From: Hevea brasiliensis
Taxonomy: Eukaryota; Streptophyta; Magnoliopsida; Malpighiales; Euphorbiaceae
Assembly (NCBI RefSeq): GCF_030052815.1
Contig: NC_079495.1
Location: forward strand, 32,087,967 to 32,151,966
Reading direction: 5' to 3'
Length of the DNA stretch: 64,000 nucleotides
Below are positions 47,867 through 61,112 of this stretch, piece after piece. Numbering within the stretch: the first letter of the stretch is position 1; each line of letters begins with the position of its first letter. The translations under genes were made by a program, and so were the position numbers. The notes under the pieces are model-generated. The model did not search any database, had not been told where the DNA came from, and saw only the letters and a list, made by a program, of their open reading frames with translations.

Positions 47867-50800
47867 TGTAACACCCTCCCTGCAGCAACTCCGTACATTC
47901 TATTGTTTCGGTGACCAGTGTCGGTCCGGACAGCTAGAACGTCCAAAAAAATATTTAAACTAAAGTGAGGAACCATAATGAACTCAAATATTAATAAGAA
48001 AAATTTAGAAAAAATTTTAGAAATAAAATACAATCAAGTTAAATGAGCCGGTGCCCTAGCGATGGGTAACCTAGTGGGAAGTTGCAGTTCTCGCAACTAG
48101 GAGCCCTAGACCCAGGGGAAAATTCATGAAATAATTTTTGAGACTCCAGAGAAGGGTCATTGAGGTTTCTATGGCATTAGAATGCCAAGGAAATGCTTAG
48201 AAAAAATTTTCAATCGGTACAGATAATTTTGGCTCAATAAGCCAAATGGAGGGCATTTTGGTCATTTCGTCTTCAGAGATGATTTTTGGCCAACTTGTCT
48301 AGTTAATTAAATAATTATTATAACATAAAATATGAATAAATATTGCTAAAAATTAAATGGAAAATGAGTAGAGAAGAAAGGAAAAGAAAATGAAAGAAAA
48401 TACCTAATATGACATCATATGATGTCATTAAAAACCTATCCACCAATCACAATTAAGCACCACTTAAATTAACCTATTAAAGAGGATAATTGAGACAAAA
48501 AAAAAAAAAAACAAAAGCCATCTGCTCTTCCTCACCCAAACCAGGCGTCACTTTCTCTCCCAAACCCATTCCACCATGAAAGCTCACTAAAGCTCCCAAT
48601 CCTCACCTTATTTCACCTTGAAACCACAAACTTGCTTCACTAAAAATTGATTTTGCAACTTGAACAACCTCTAGCCAGCCAAAATAGGAAGAAAAAAAGA
48701 AGTTTGGGTAGCTTGAAATTTTGCTCCATTCAAGGTTAGTGTCCAATCCTTGTTCCTTTTGCTTTAATTCATGTTTAAGGGCATGAATTGTGTAGGAAAT
48801 GTAAGAAAATAAAACAAACAAGTTTGTGTGTGCACCCCTCAATTTTGGCAGCTAGGGTTAGCTAGGGTTTGATGATTTTTCTTGGTAGAAAAAATGGTTA
48901 TGAGCAGCCTTTGGTAGTGGATGAGGGATTGAACATAATTGAGTAAATGAAATGCAAGAATTGTGTATGTGTGAAATGAAAAAAATTGGACACTTGAACA
49001 ATTCTAGGGTTTGCTCATGTGATGGTTTATTAACCTTGTAATGGTCAATTAGTGACCATTTAAATGTGTGTAAGGAGGAAATGAAGTGAGTTGTAGCTTA
49101 GGATTTGAGTTTGGGTGGGCTGCCTTGTGTGACCTGCAGGTCTGGATGTGAGTCCAGCCTATTTGGGCAGCCATAACATGGGTTGTGTAGGTTCAATTGG
49201 TGTAAGGCCAATTGGATATGAAACTAGACACATAATGGCACAACTTTGGTGAATAAACCATGCCCAGAAAACCAAACCAAGTTGACCAAAAGTTTGCCCT
49301 AATCCGGGTGACCTGCAGTCTGCCTGGGCAAAATGACCAAATGAACAGTATTTGGTCATTTGGCCATAACTCAGTGTAGAAAGGTACAATTGACCTGAAA
49401 TTTTACCAGAAACAAGCTGAATATAGACCAACAACTTTCATGAAGAAACCTAACCCAAATTATGACCAGAACATATTCAAAAAGTGAGTTGCGATCCACT
49501 GTTCCTAACATCAGAGATTTGGTCACCCAGAAATTCTGGAAAAATTTCAATCCGGCCAGTTGTGGTTTTTGGGCTATAACTTGAGCTACAAAACTCCAAA
49601 TGGAGTGATTCAAAAAAGGAAATTCAACTAGACAAAATAAGGAACAACTTTCATGTTGATCATTTTGCCAAAATTTTCACTACAAAAATAACCAATGGAA
49701 CAGCAAAACAAAGCATAAAAACTGAAAATTCTGCCCAATTAACATTAAGCTTAGAAATGATATTGGCAACCAATACCAACAAATTTTGAATGCAAAATGT
49801 GGTATGTTGGGAGTATTAGAACCAATGTACCTATTACCTATGCAAAAGTCAACATTTTTATTGACTAATGAATGGAATAGTAACACTAAAACTTAAATTT
49901 CAAAAATTGTGAAACTTAAAAGTGTTAAATGCCCTAGTAGGCCTAATGTGATTGGTTTGGATAGGTTGGCATGCCAATAGGGTTCAGTTAGCAGTACTGC
50001 ACATGGCATTATGCCATTCTGTGATTTCATGGCTTTTAGCCATTCTGACATTGTGTTGATATTTGGCCTTGTGCCTGTTGTTATTACAGCTTATTAGCTA
50101 TTCTGTTGCACACCGGGAGATGCATATGTGACCGATGGTGTGACGGCCCGAGGTACTAGATACCCAGTGCCAGTTTACCAGTTTATCCAATCCAGTCATC
50201 CAGTATAGGTTACTTGGGCACCCAAAAATGAAAGTGAACAAATTTAATGAAATAATGAATAGAACAAGTACATAATAAATAAGATTACCAATAATGATAA
50301 AAAAAAAAATTGTCTGCATAAGACATCAAAACATGCACTGCATATTTACTTCATGTTATTTCTTTTTATTTTATTATTGGCACCACTAAGCATTATTAGT
50401 TAGCGCGTTGCTTTTGCCACGCGTAGATTCTGGAGATACTGACCGAGAGCTCAGTAGACCACAGACTGGGTGAGACCTCCTGCAGCTCTGCATAGTCTCC
50501 GTGTCACCTCACCGACGTCAGTGCATTGGTAGGACACTTGGTTTCATTTTGGGTATTTTGTAATTAAATTTTATTTTCTCATATGTAATTGAAACTTATG
50601 TAATGTATTTTGGTATTAATGTAAATAGTGGAAATTGTGTTTATGATTGAAAAAGTGAATATTTATTTATGACTTTTACATGATTATCATATGAGATGAA
50701 TGATTGAGAAATGGAAATGTTGTTGAAAAAAATATTGAGATTTTATTGATGAAATAGAGTTTGGGATTGATTGAAAATATTGAAAGTGTTTTTCACAGGT

Positions 50801-51050
50801 TCCGAAGAACTATTTTCTCCATTTTTAGCCGGTACTCTGCCAAATTTTCTATAAAATTTGCGGAACCTCAAATAAATTTATGATTTCAATAAATGACTGA
50901 AATGAATTATATTTCACAAATTGTACTCCATAACTATGAAAAAAAAATAAATTAGGAAGAAAAAAAAAGATTGAATTAAAATAGGGTGTTCTGGTACACT
51001 GTGTGGCATATCTTGCTCGGCTACACTGTAGACGGATAAGGAGTGTCACA
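47867..51050 (+). mobile_element. Gypsy solo LTR (plus), TSD ATGGA
   Basis: It runs from TGTAACACCCTCCC to GGAGTGTCACA, 3.2 kb, with a perfect duplication ATGGA at 47862-47866 and 51051-51055. It has the palindrome core GGTCCGGAC near 47923-47931, the GC-rich block near 48050-48130, a TTCATGAA module (49437-49444), hairpin block 50404-50423 and the standard LTR end. It is the same subfamily as 12267-15412 in opposite orientation. No coding region. Confidence 0.9.
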
Positions 51051-51833
51051 ATGGAAATCTAAACTAGGGTTTTGGCCAACTTAGGGAAAATTAGGGTTTT
51101 GATGTATTTTAGTTAAATTGATGATAAATCTAAGTTAAATTGAAGTAGTATGCATGATTGGGAGTAGTAAGATTTCATGGGAATGCCTAAATTAAATTAT
51201 GGAAGATTAGGGTTCATGGGGAAATTGGGTTTTGGTACTAGAGAGTGAAATTGGTGTGTGTAGTATTAAATTATCGTCATTTGAGGTTTATTTAGTTTGA
51301 ATTAACATTAGGTTGATGAATGGAAGTAATGAAATGGTAGGATTAGGGAAAATTACAAACTTTGGTGTTTGAAAATTATGGGGTTTGTACGAGGAAGTGC
51401 CATTGATGTGTCAATGTTAAATTATAGTCATTTTGGGTAAATTAAATGTGAATTGAGGTTGGTTAATGGAAGTAAGTGAAGAAATGAAAAATTGAACTTA
51501 GGGCAGAATTTTGCACACTGAATTCAGTGTGTTTGGAAGCCCATAACTTAAGCTATACAACTCCAATTGGTGTGAAACTAATGGAAAATGAAACTTAAGA
51601 CATAAGGCTAGAATTTTCATGAAGAGATCTAACCCAGAAACTACCCAGAAATTACCTAAAACTTGGCTTTAAGTTAGAGATAAAATTCTGGAACTTACAG
51701 AATTTGACCATATAAATAGTGAACTTTGCATGGCCATAACTCTCTCTAGAAAACTCCGATTTAGGTGATTCTTGAACCGATAGAAACTTATAATATAGTA
51801 GAACATTTCATATGAAGAACTTAAGGACAAATT

Positions 51834-54800
51834 TGTAACACCCTCCCTGTAGTAACTCCGTACATTCTACTATTCCGGTAACCAGTGTGGGTCCGGATAG
51901 CTAGAACATTCAGAAAAATATTTAAACTAAAGTGAGGAACTATAATTAACTCAAATATTAATAAGAAAAATTTAGGAAAAATTTTAGAAATAAAATACAA
52001 CCAAGTTAAATGAGCCGGTGCCCTAGCGATGGGTAACCTAGTGGGAAGTTGCGATTCTCGCAACTAGGAGCCCTAGACCCAAGGGAAAATTCATAAAATA
52101 ATTTTTGGGACTCCAGAGAAGGGTCATTGAGGTTTCTATGACATTAGAATGCCAAGAAAATGCTTAGAAAAATTTTTCAATCGGTACACACAATTTTAGC
52201 TAGTTAAACCAAACGGAGGGCATTTTGGTCATTTCGTCTTCAGAGATAATTTTTGACCAACTTGTCCATTTATGTAAGTGAATTATAAGACATAAAATAT
52301 GAACAAATATTGATGAAAAATTTATTAAAAATGAATAGCAAGAGAAAGGAAAGAAAATGAAAATAAATGGGATTTATTACCTAATGCTTATGTAAGAATG
52401 AGGTAATTAAATCCTATGGCTAATCAAAATAAAGAACCACAATTAAAATACATAAAAAATAAAGAAAAGAGGGCAAAAATCTGGAACAAACCAGCAGCCC
52501 TTTCTCCCTCACTACTCCACTTTTGGTTTACCAAAGCTTCCTTTCCTTAGTCCTCTCTCAATAAAACCCTAACTTAGCAACATAAAACCTTGATATTTCA
52601 GCTTGGTGAAGCTTCTGAGAGCAAAAGAAAGTGTAAAAGAAGAGTTCTTACAAGCTTGAGATTTGCTCCAATAAAGGTTAGTGATCAAACTTAATCTCTC
52701 TCTTTTAATTCATGTTGAAGGAGTGGTGTGCAATGCAAATTTACAAGAAAATTAAAAAAAATATCACATGTATGCCTTTCTTAAAATTTCAGCATCTTTG
52801 GGATAGTTAGGGTTTTGAAGATTTCTTTGAATGGAAATGGTACTCTAGCTGCCCTTAACACTAATATATTGATTAGGATAGTGAAGTGCAAGTGAATGCA
52901 AAAATCTGAAATGGCAGGGCTAGGGTTTGGACCCAAATTGAGACTTTGTTCATGTATTTGGTGAAAGAGAGTTTTAATGGTCAATTACTGACCATTTGGC
53001 TGTGTGTGAAGAAGAAATGAAGTGGTTTGTTTAGTGGGAATTGAAGTTAGTGTGGCTGCCCTTGGTGACCTATAGGACTAGGCATGAGTTCAGCAGGTTT
53101 GGGCAGTAATAACTGGAGTTGTAGAGGTTCAATTGGTACAAGGACAATTGGACATAAAACTAGACATATAATGGCACAACTTTGGTAAAGAAACCATGCC
53201 CAGAAAACCAAACCAAGTTAACTTAAAGATTGCCCTAATCTGGGTGACCTGCATTCTGCCTGGGCAAAATGACTAAATGAACAGTATTTATTCATTTGGT
53301 CATAACTCAGTGTAGAAAGGTCCAATTGACCTGAAATTTTACCAAAAAATAGCTAAGACATAGATCGACAACTTTCATGAAGAAACCTAACCCAAATTTT
53401 GAACATAACATGTTCAAAAGGTGACCTACAGTCACTGCACAAAACATTGTAGATTTGGTCAGTCTAGAAAATCTGGCGAGTTGGCAATCCGGCCAGTCAT
53501 GGTAATTAGGCCATAAATTGAGCTACAAAACACCAAATGGAGTGATTCAAAAAAATAAATGTAACTAGACACAATAAGGAACAACTTTCATGTTGACAAC
53601 TTTGCCAAATTCCCACTGCAAAAATGACTAATAGAATAGTAAACACAAGGCTTGAAATCTAAAAATTTTGAACAACTAACATTAAGCTTAGAAATGGTAT
53701 TGGCAACCAATACCAACAATTTTAGAATGCAAAATGTGGTATGTTGGGAGTATTAAAATCAATGTACCTATTGTCTATGCAAAAGTCAACATTTTTGTTG
53801 ACTAATGAAATGAATAGTAACACCTAACCTTAAATTTCAAGAATTGTACAATTTAAAAGTGTAACATGGCCTAGTATACCTAGCAAGATTGGTTTGGATA
53901 GGTTGGCATGCCAATAGGGTTCTGTTAGCCGTACTACATATGGCTTCTTGCCATTTTGTATTTTATGGCCTCACGTACCATTCTGTGTTATAATAGCCTT
54001 TGGCTATGTTGATAATTATTACAGCTTATTAACTGTTCTGTTGCACACCGGGAGACACAATGTGACCGATGGTGTGATGGTCCGAGGTACTTGGTACCCA
54101 GTACCAGTTTACCCGTTTATCCAGTCCAATCGACTAGTATAGGTTACTCGGGCAGTCAAATAAATCTTACCAAATCTTAATTGAATAATACTGCAATAAA
54201 TGCAAAATTGAGTCTACATAAAATGTAAACATACATTCTGCATATTTATTTTATTTTAGTTATTTTATTTTATATTGTCACCACTAAGCAGAATTGCTTA
54301 ACGCGTTGCTTTTGCCACGCGCAGGTACTGGAGCCATAGCTGTGGAGTCCAGCAGACCTTAGACCGGGTGAACTTTCATATCTGCACACAGAGTCTAGAG
54401 TCACCTCACATTTGCAGTGCATTGGTAGGACATTAGGCTACTTTTGATATTTTGTATTTTGTAAACTTTTGTAATGTATATTATAAACTCATGTAATTAT
54501 GCTTTTGATGTAATTATCTATGAACCATGTTCAGTAATAAATTTGAGCACCTCTTATTGAATTGAGTATGATTTGAAATGAATTGAATTTTGAGATATTA
54601 AAGTCATTTGAGAAATTGTTGAAAATATGTTGGTGGTTAACTGAGATTGAAATTATGATTATATTTGAAGTTTTTTTAACAGATTCAGAAGAACTGTTTT
54701 TCCAATTTACAGTCGGCACTCTGTCGGATTTTGTATAAAATTTGCGAAAAATTCAGATTAATAAAAAATTATAAATAAATGAATTAAAAAGGGTAAATTG

Positions 54801-54883
54801 TAATGGAAATATGAATTGGTGCTTCGGCACACTGTGTGGCATATCTTGCTTGGCTACACTGTAGATAGGTAAAGGGTGTCACA
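51834..54883 (+). mobile_element. Gypsy solo LTR (plus), TSD AAATT
   Basis: It runs from TGTAACACCCTCCC to AAGGGTGTCACA, 3.05 kb, with a perfect duplication AAATT at 51829-51833 and 54884-54888. It is close to the LTR at 47867-51050 over its whole length, including the GC-rich block (52015-52090), the TTCATGAA module (53374-53381) and the double hairpin at 54284-54321. No coding region. Confidence 0.9.
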
Positions 54884-55830
54884 AAATTATGGACGTAACC
54901 CAATCAAATTGCTAAGCAAAGTTGAATCACGAAATCTGTAGAAATCTACAGATTGACTGTATGAACAGTAAATTTTGCATGGCCATAACTCTCTCTAGAA
55001 AACTTCAATTTATGCAATTTTTGAACCAATAGAAACCTAAGACATAGTATAACATTTCACATGAAGAATATTAGACCAAATTATGGATTTAACTTGATCA
55101 AATTGCTGAACGACGTTAGATCGATAAATCTGCCAGAACTGAAACTGCAGGGTGAATAGTGACGTAAATAGCAGCCGTGTTTTGGTCATAACTTGAGCTA
55201 CATAGCCCCAAATTAGGCGATTCAAAAAGGAAAATAAAGTTAATACCCAAATGAACAATTTTCATGAAGAACACCTCGCCAAATTATGATCAAAACTAGG
55301 TAAAAATTGGGTTCAAAGATTGGGGCACCTAGCTATTCAAAACCAAAATTTTCTAAAATTTGCAAAGCTAACTTGGGATGCATTAGACATTCCTATAATG
55401 AGTTCTTGGCAACAATTGAGATTAGTATTGAGGTATTCCATTTGTGTATTTTTAGTAGAAAAAGAAGTTGGAACGGATAAGGAGAAGTAGGTAACAAGGA
55501 AGGAGAATTATTGAAGGTTTGTGCACAATTAACCTTTTTCTTTGTTTCAACTTTGTAAATTGATTTGAATGAGTTTAATCTAAAATTAGTTTATTTTGAA
55601 TGAGGTATGGTTTTTCTCTTGCTTTTGAGAAATTTGTGTATTGCCACCCCTTTTCTAGGTTTTATGATAATTTGAATATGTTATTGTTTTGCAAACATGA
55701 TTACTGATTTAGAAACTCTTGAAAGTTATTTTAAAACTACAGTTAGCATGACAGTCCCTTCGAAACTCTCCAGTAGTAACAGCTACTTGGGGTTTGATAT
55801 TTCATATGATTATGTCTCACATTAATAACG

Positions 55831-57829
55831 TGTAACATCCCCGCTGTACATGTTCTGTATGTTCAATTGCTCCAGTAGTCAAATAACAGTCCAGGCAAGT
55901 CAGTATGTCTGGAACTACACTTCGGTGATAGTGAACAGACATATAATGATGAAATAAATAAAAAGAAAATACAAGAAAAATCAAACAAAAATGAAAGAGA
56001 GAAAATGAAGCTAAGTTAAACGAGTGGCAGTAGCGATGGGTGACCCTTGCCAGGAAGGCCGTTGCGACCCAGGACATGAGGAACCCTCTGAATTTAATTT
56101 TGAGACACAGATAAAGGTTTAATGAAATGTAATTGACACTAGAAATATCAAAGAAAAATTAATAAATTAGTACAAAGAAAAACGAAAAATCGAGAAATAG
56201 CCAAAAATCGGTGTTACCGAAAAATCGGGAATGTAACCCGAAGTGGGGTATTTTGGTCATTTAACACCTAATGTTGCCTTTTGACCTCAATGTCCATTAA
56301 AAATAAATGATATTACACCTTAGAAATGACATGAAAAATTAAATTATGATACATTATGTAAATTGTGAAAGAAAAGAGGTAAATGTGTAAATAAAGGAAC
56401 CTTAACCTAATTAAACATTAAACAACTCATAAGTGCTCCACTAACTATATTATAAACTACATAAAATAAGCATTAGTGGGCAGAATTGGGTCATCTTCAA
56501 CCTTGAGAAAACCTTGCCGTAAATCCTCTCAAAGTCCTCCATGGCCGCCATGCATGGAGCTTTCTCTCTCCATCATCAAGCCCTCATTTCCACTTCCTTC
56601 CTTCATTAAAGCTTGCATACTCACCTTGGGGAAGATATTGGCAGCAGGAAAAACAAGATTTGGTGAGGTTTGAAGGAAGCTTTCAAGTGGTAAGTGTCCA
56701 AAATCCCTCCCTTGCTTTAGTAAAGCTTGTGTTTAGGTTGAGGTGAGTGTTTTGGTGAAGAGAAATAAAAGAAATAGTGAGAAATGGACTTGTCCATTTT
56801 TGGCAGCCATGAACCCTTGTTGAGCTTGAGTTATTTTTACTTCTAATGAATGAAAATGAAGGTTGATTGATTCAAATGAAAGTTAGAGCACTGTGACTTT
56901 AATAGCCTACGGCTATACATATTGTGTATTTATTTTTAGCTTATCGCTAGATTGACTATATGGCTTTTTAGCCACGCTATTTGCACACCGGGAGACACTT
57001 GTGACCGATGGTGTGACGGCCCGAGGTACTAAGTACCCAGTGCCAGTATATCCGTTTATCCAGTCTGGTCAGTATATAGGCTACACGGGCAGTAATTCAA
57101 GTACAATTAAATTCAAATAGCTAAATCCAGTCTACTGACATACAGCACCACCAAAAATTTGTAAACACTTTATTTAATTTATTTTAGTGTATATTTCTTT
57201 ATATTTGACACCACTAAGCAAAATTGCTTAACGCGTTGCTTTTGTAACGCATAGGTATTGGAGACACCGCTGGGGAGCCCAACAGACCTACAACCGGGTG
57301 AGACATCAGATCTGCACAGGAGTCCAGAGTCATCTGCACTACATTGCATATGTGGTAGGACTTAGGATAACCTGTATTTTGTACTTTTATTATATTTTCG
57401 AGATTCGGTCTTGTATTTTGTAATATCTTGTACATATTAAATAACAAGGAGATTTTCTGTATATATTTAAATTATTATGGACTTTATTATGGAGCTATTT
57501 AATGACTGTAAAAGTCTATAGACTTTATTGAGAAATAGAGACTGTGAAATATTTGAGATTTTAATATTATCATATTAAACTGTTTTTAACAGGTTTGGAA
57601 GGATAGTTTGTCCGAAATGCAGATGGCACCTTGCCAAATTTTTATTACTATTTTAAAACACTGACTTTATTAAAGTGTGAAAATAGAACCAGCATGCTAT
57701 GAATAGCACATAAACACTTTTTTAAATCAAATTGAGTTTAGAAAATGTGATAATCACAGACTAGGTGCTCCGGCACGCCGTGTAGCATGCCTTGCTCGGC
57801 TATTCTGTAGACGGATAAGGGGTGTTACA
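55831..57829 (+). repeat. 5' LTR of the chromovirus
   Basis: It runs from TGTAACATCCCCGC to AGGGGTGTTACA, 2.0 kb. It is shorter than related LTRs because a middle segment is missing around 56890, where agttagagca joins ctgtgacttt. That segment contains the TTCATGAA modules elsewhere. The hairpin block is present at 57214-57231. Confidence 0.88.
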
Positions 57830-57834
57830 TTTAG

Positions 57835-57846
57835 TGGTATCAGAGC
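57835..57846 (+). other. Primer-binding site, initiator tRNA-Met type
   Basis: TGGTATCAGAGC, five bases after the 5' LTR end. Confidence 0.93.
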
Positions 57847-57958
57847 ACGGTTTGGGCATTTCTGGACTTAGATAGATTGCACATCATGCATTGCATTGTA
57901 AGTGTTAAGATGACTCTAATGCAGATCTTTTGATTTGTTTTGTTATTTTGATCAGAAT

Positions 57959-59061
57959 ATGGACTCCACATCGCAGAGAGCGGTCGATGAGGACGTGGAA
58001 AGTCATGCTCCATCTATGGTGAACCAGAGACGAGGAGGAACCTGTTCCACCAGTACCAAATGCATCAGCCACATTTTAGCAAATGGCTGAGTTCTTTAGA
58101 CAGATGGCAGGAGTTATGCCACCACCACCACCTCCACATCAAAAATCTCGTATGGAGACACTCAGGAAGTTTGGAGCAGTGGACTTTCTGGGAAAAAGGG
58201 AAGATGATTCTGTCACAGCTGAAAACTGGTTGGACAGAACTGGAAGAGTCTTGAAACAACTTCATTGTACTCCAGAGCAGAATTTGGAAGCTGCTATATC
58301 ACTACTGCAGGATGATGCATACCAGTGGTGGGATACAGTAACTAGTGAGGTGCCACCAAAACAGATAACTTGGGATTTCTTTCTCACTGAGTTCAGAAAG
58401 AAGTATGTGGGCCGTGTATATTTGGAAGAGAAGAGAAGGGAGTTTATTACCCTACGCCAGAGACAGCTGACAGTGGCTGAATATGAAATAGAATTTGTCA
58501 GACTGAGCCGCTATGGGCCGAAAATAGTTCCTAATGAGGCAGAGAGATGCAAGAGATTTGAGGAAGGACTCAATGATAACATTAAAGTAATGATTACAGC
58601 CTTGGGGATTACAGAGTTTGCCAAGTTAGTGGAAGCTGCACTGAAGGTTGAAAAAGTTAGAATGAATGAGCAGAACAGAAGGGACAGACAGAGAAAGAGG
58701 TCGAGTCGACCAGTACATCTTACGCCCTAGTAAGAAATTCAGAGGTTTGCCTACTCAGAGTTTTAGTAGAGCACCAAGTCAGGGTCAGTCACAGAGGCCC
58801 AAATCTCAGTTTGCACCAAGGAGAGGCCAGTCCACCCCTTCAATGGCTAGCTCTCTAGGGACAGGGTAAAGGGGACCAGCCCCAACAGTATCTGTTGCTT
58901 GCCCACATTGCCAAAAATGGCATAAGGGTGAATGTTGGAGGATGATAGGTGCTTGTTTACGGTGTGGATCTACAGACCACCTAGTCCGAGATTGTCCTCG
59001 CAGAACTGCTACATCCACTCCACTATCAAGCGATAGGCTGCCCCTCGGCTCCAAGGGGTAG
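57959..59061 (+). pseudogene. Chromovirus gag remnant
   Basis: A start ATG at 57959 (MDSTSQ) matches the other gypsy gag in the window. A frameshift before about 58030 and a TAG at 58077-58079 separate it from the main frame (58080-58730), which carries EFFRQMAGVM, a proline run, FGAVDFLGKREDD, DDAYQWW, ITWDFFLTEF and SRYGPKIVPNEAE. A further frameshift near 58690 leads to an Arg/Gln/Ser-rich stretch, a TAA at 58867-58869, and two zinc knuckles in that frame. One is CPHCQKWHKGEC (58900-58935) and the other is the canonical CLRCGSTDHLVRDC (58954-58995). Gag forms the particle and binds RNA. Confidence 0.92.
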
Positions 59062-59082
59062 AAAGGCGGGTAAGGCCGAGGC

Positions 59083-59691
59083 GTGGTACTTCCACGAGAA
59101 ACCCGTGTCGAGTGCGTGGAGAGAGCGGAAAGGCGAAAAACCAGCCAAAGCCTATGCTATAAGGGCATAAGAGGAACAGGATGCTCGGATGTCATCAAAG
59201 TGCGTTCCTCCTTTATAATACTTTGTGCATGCATTAGTGGATCTGGATCTACCCATTCATATATTTGTATCAAGCTGCCCGTAGAAAAGGGAATACCAGT
59301 GGAGGAAAGTGACCAAGACATCCTGGTCACAAATCCGCTAGGCCACAGTGTGGTAGTAAACAAGGTGTATAAGGGCTGTCCATTGAAGATTCAAGGGAAA
59401 GAGTTCTCAGCAGACTTAATCGAACTGCCTTTCCATGAGTTTGATGTGATTTTGGGAATGGACTGGTTATCCCATCATCAGGCAATAGTAGATTGTAAAT
59501 TGAAGAGAATCTCTCTGAAAACTGCTGAGAACGAAGAAATAATAGTTGTGGGTGAAAGGACAGATTTCTTGTCCAATGTCATCTCAGCTACAGTTGCAAG
59601 GAGATGGTTGAGAAAAGGGTGTGAAGCCTATCTGGCACACGTGGTTGACACTAGGCAGGGTAAACTTAACTTATCTGACATACCACAATAA
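59083..59691 (+). pseudogene. Chromovirus aspartic protease
   Basis: The retropepsin-type protease releases mature proteins from the polyprotein. The catalytic Asp codon is at 59240-59242 in one frame (ALVD), and the rest of the active site (GSTHSYI) is in the next frame because one base is missing at about 59243. Downstream the frame is open and shows the family's ELPFHEFDVILGMDWLSHH and VDCKLKRISL blocks to a TAA at 59689-59691. The sequence before the active site is also disturbed by indels. The N-terminal residues of the open frame are not real protease sequence. Confidence 0.85.
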
Positions 59692-61112
59692 GGGATTTCT
59701 CTGAGGTGTTTCCAGAGGAATTGCCTAGTTTGCCACCAGAAAGGGAAGTTGAATTTGCTATTGAGATTATGCCGGGTACAGCTCCAATTTCAATTGCTCC
59801 ATATAGGATGGCACCTGCTGAATTGAAAGAGTTAAAAATCCAGCTACAAGAATTACTAGACAAGGGGTTCATACGCCCCAGTGTGTCACCGTGGGGAGCT
59901 CCGGTACTGTTTGTAAAGAAGAAAGATGGGACACTGAGGTTATGTGTTGACTAATTAAAAAGAGTAACAGTGAAGAACAAGTATCCGTTGCCTAGAATTG
60001 ATGATATGTTTGATCAGTTGAAGGGAGCCGGTGTGTTTTCTAAGATTGATCTCAGATTAGGGTATCATCAGCTAAGGGTTAAGGATGCAGATGTGCCTAA
60101 GACTGCATTTAGAACCCGGTATGGGCATTATGAATTCCTAGTGATGCCATTTGGGTTAACAAACGCTCCAGCAGCATTCATGGACCTTATGAACCGTATC
60201 TTCCATCCATATTTAGATCGGTTCGTAGTGGTCTTCATTGATGACATCCTGGTGTATTCCAAGGATAAAGCAGAACATGATGAGCATTTGAGAATTGTTC
60301 TGCAGACTCTAAAAGAGAAGAAACTGTATGCTAAATTGTCCAAGTGTGAGTTCTGGTTGAATGAGATTGCATTCCTTGGACATGTAGTATCAGCTGAAGG
60401 GATTAGAGTGGATCCCAAGAAGATTGAAGCAGTGATGGAATGGAAGCCTCCCAGAAATACAACTGAGAACAGAAGTTTCTTGGGGTTAGCTGGATATTAT
60501 AGAAGATTTGTAAAGAGATTTTCCCTGATAGCTGCTCCAATGACCAAATTACTACACAAGAATATGAAATTTGACTGGAATGACAAGTGTCAAGCCAGTT
60601 TTGAGAGGCTGAAGGCTATGTTGACAGAGGCACCAGTGTTAACACAGCCAATGTCTGGAAAAGACTTTGTAGTCTACAGTGATGCCTCACATAATGGGTT
60701 AGGGTGCGTACTGATGCAATAAGGGAAAGTGATCGCATATGCTTCCAGGCAGTTAAGGCCACATGAAAAGAATTACCCTACTCATGATTTAGAATTAGTA
60801 GCAATTATCTTCGCATTGAAGATATGGAGGCATTACCTGTATGGAGAAAAATGCTACATATACACAGACCATAAGAGTCCAAGTATCACAACCTGCACGA
60901 AACTTAATTTGAGACAGAGGCGATGGATTGAATTCCTGAAAGATTATGATTGTGTGATTGACTACTACCCTGGGAAGGCAAATGTAGTCGCTGATGCTTT
61001 AAGCAGAAAATCTATTGTAGCATTAAGATCTCTGAATGCCCAACTATCCTTAACTCATGATGGAGTTATTTTGGCTGAGTTGCTAGTGAAGCCGAATCAT
61101 TTACAGATCTGA
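59692..61112 (+). pseudogene. Chromovirus reverse transcriptase and RNase H
   Basis: One frame covers 59692-61112. The RT begins at [19 protein letters not shown], with [15 protein letters not shown], a TAA at 59952-59954 with a local six-base loss at the DYRQLN block, [22 protein letters not shown] and the intact FIDD catalytic motif (60234-60245). [11 protein letters not shown] and the RNase [15 protein letters not shown] follow to a TAA at 60720-60722. RNase H continues in the same frame with [29 protein letters not shown] and [12 protein letters not shown] at 61110-61112 precedes the integrase. Two in-frame stops in about 1.4 kb make this the best-preserved RT of the gypsy copies here. 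Confidence 0.93.

Larger units (their letters stand above)
47080..55830 (+). mobile_element. Gypsy LTR interrupted by three insertions, right end outside window
   Basis: The LTR begins TGTAACACCACG at 47080, preceded by GACAG as its presumed target copy. Its own visible pieces are 47080-47866, 51056-51833 and 54889-55830. Gaps are solo LTRs 47867-51050 and 51834-54883, and at 55831 a chromovirus begins that runs out of the window. The last piece holds a paired TTCATGAA-type module (54978-55080 and 55190-55290) and a segment (tagcatgacagtccctt) like one in the 3430-7081 LTR near 5965. The expected second GACAG cannot be seen. Confidence 0.75.

Noticed and set aside
48499..48512. A-run as the poly(A) tail of a LINE or SINE
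   Set aside because: It lies in the middle of the gypsy solo LTR 47867-51050 with no element ending there; it is a simple A expansion.
57835..57846. TGGTATCAGAGC as part of a tRNA gene
   Set aside because: Only 12 bases match the tRNA 3' end and the place directly after an LTR marks a primer-binding site; no cloverleaf surrounds it.
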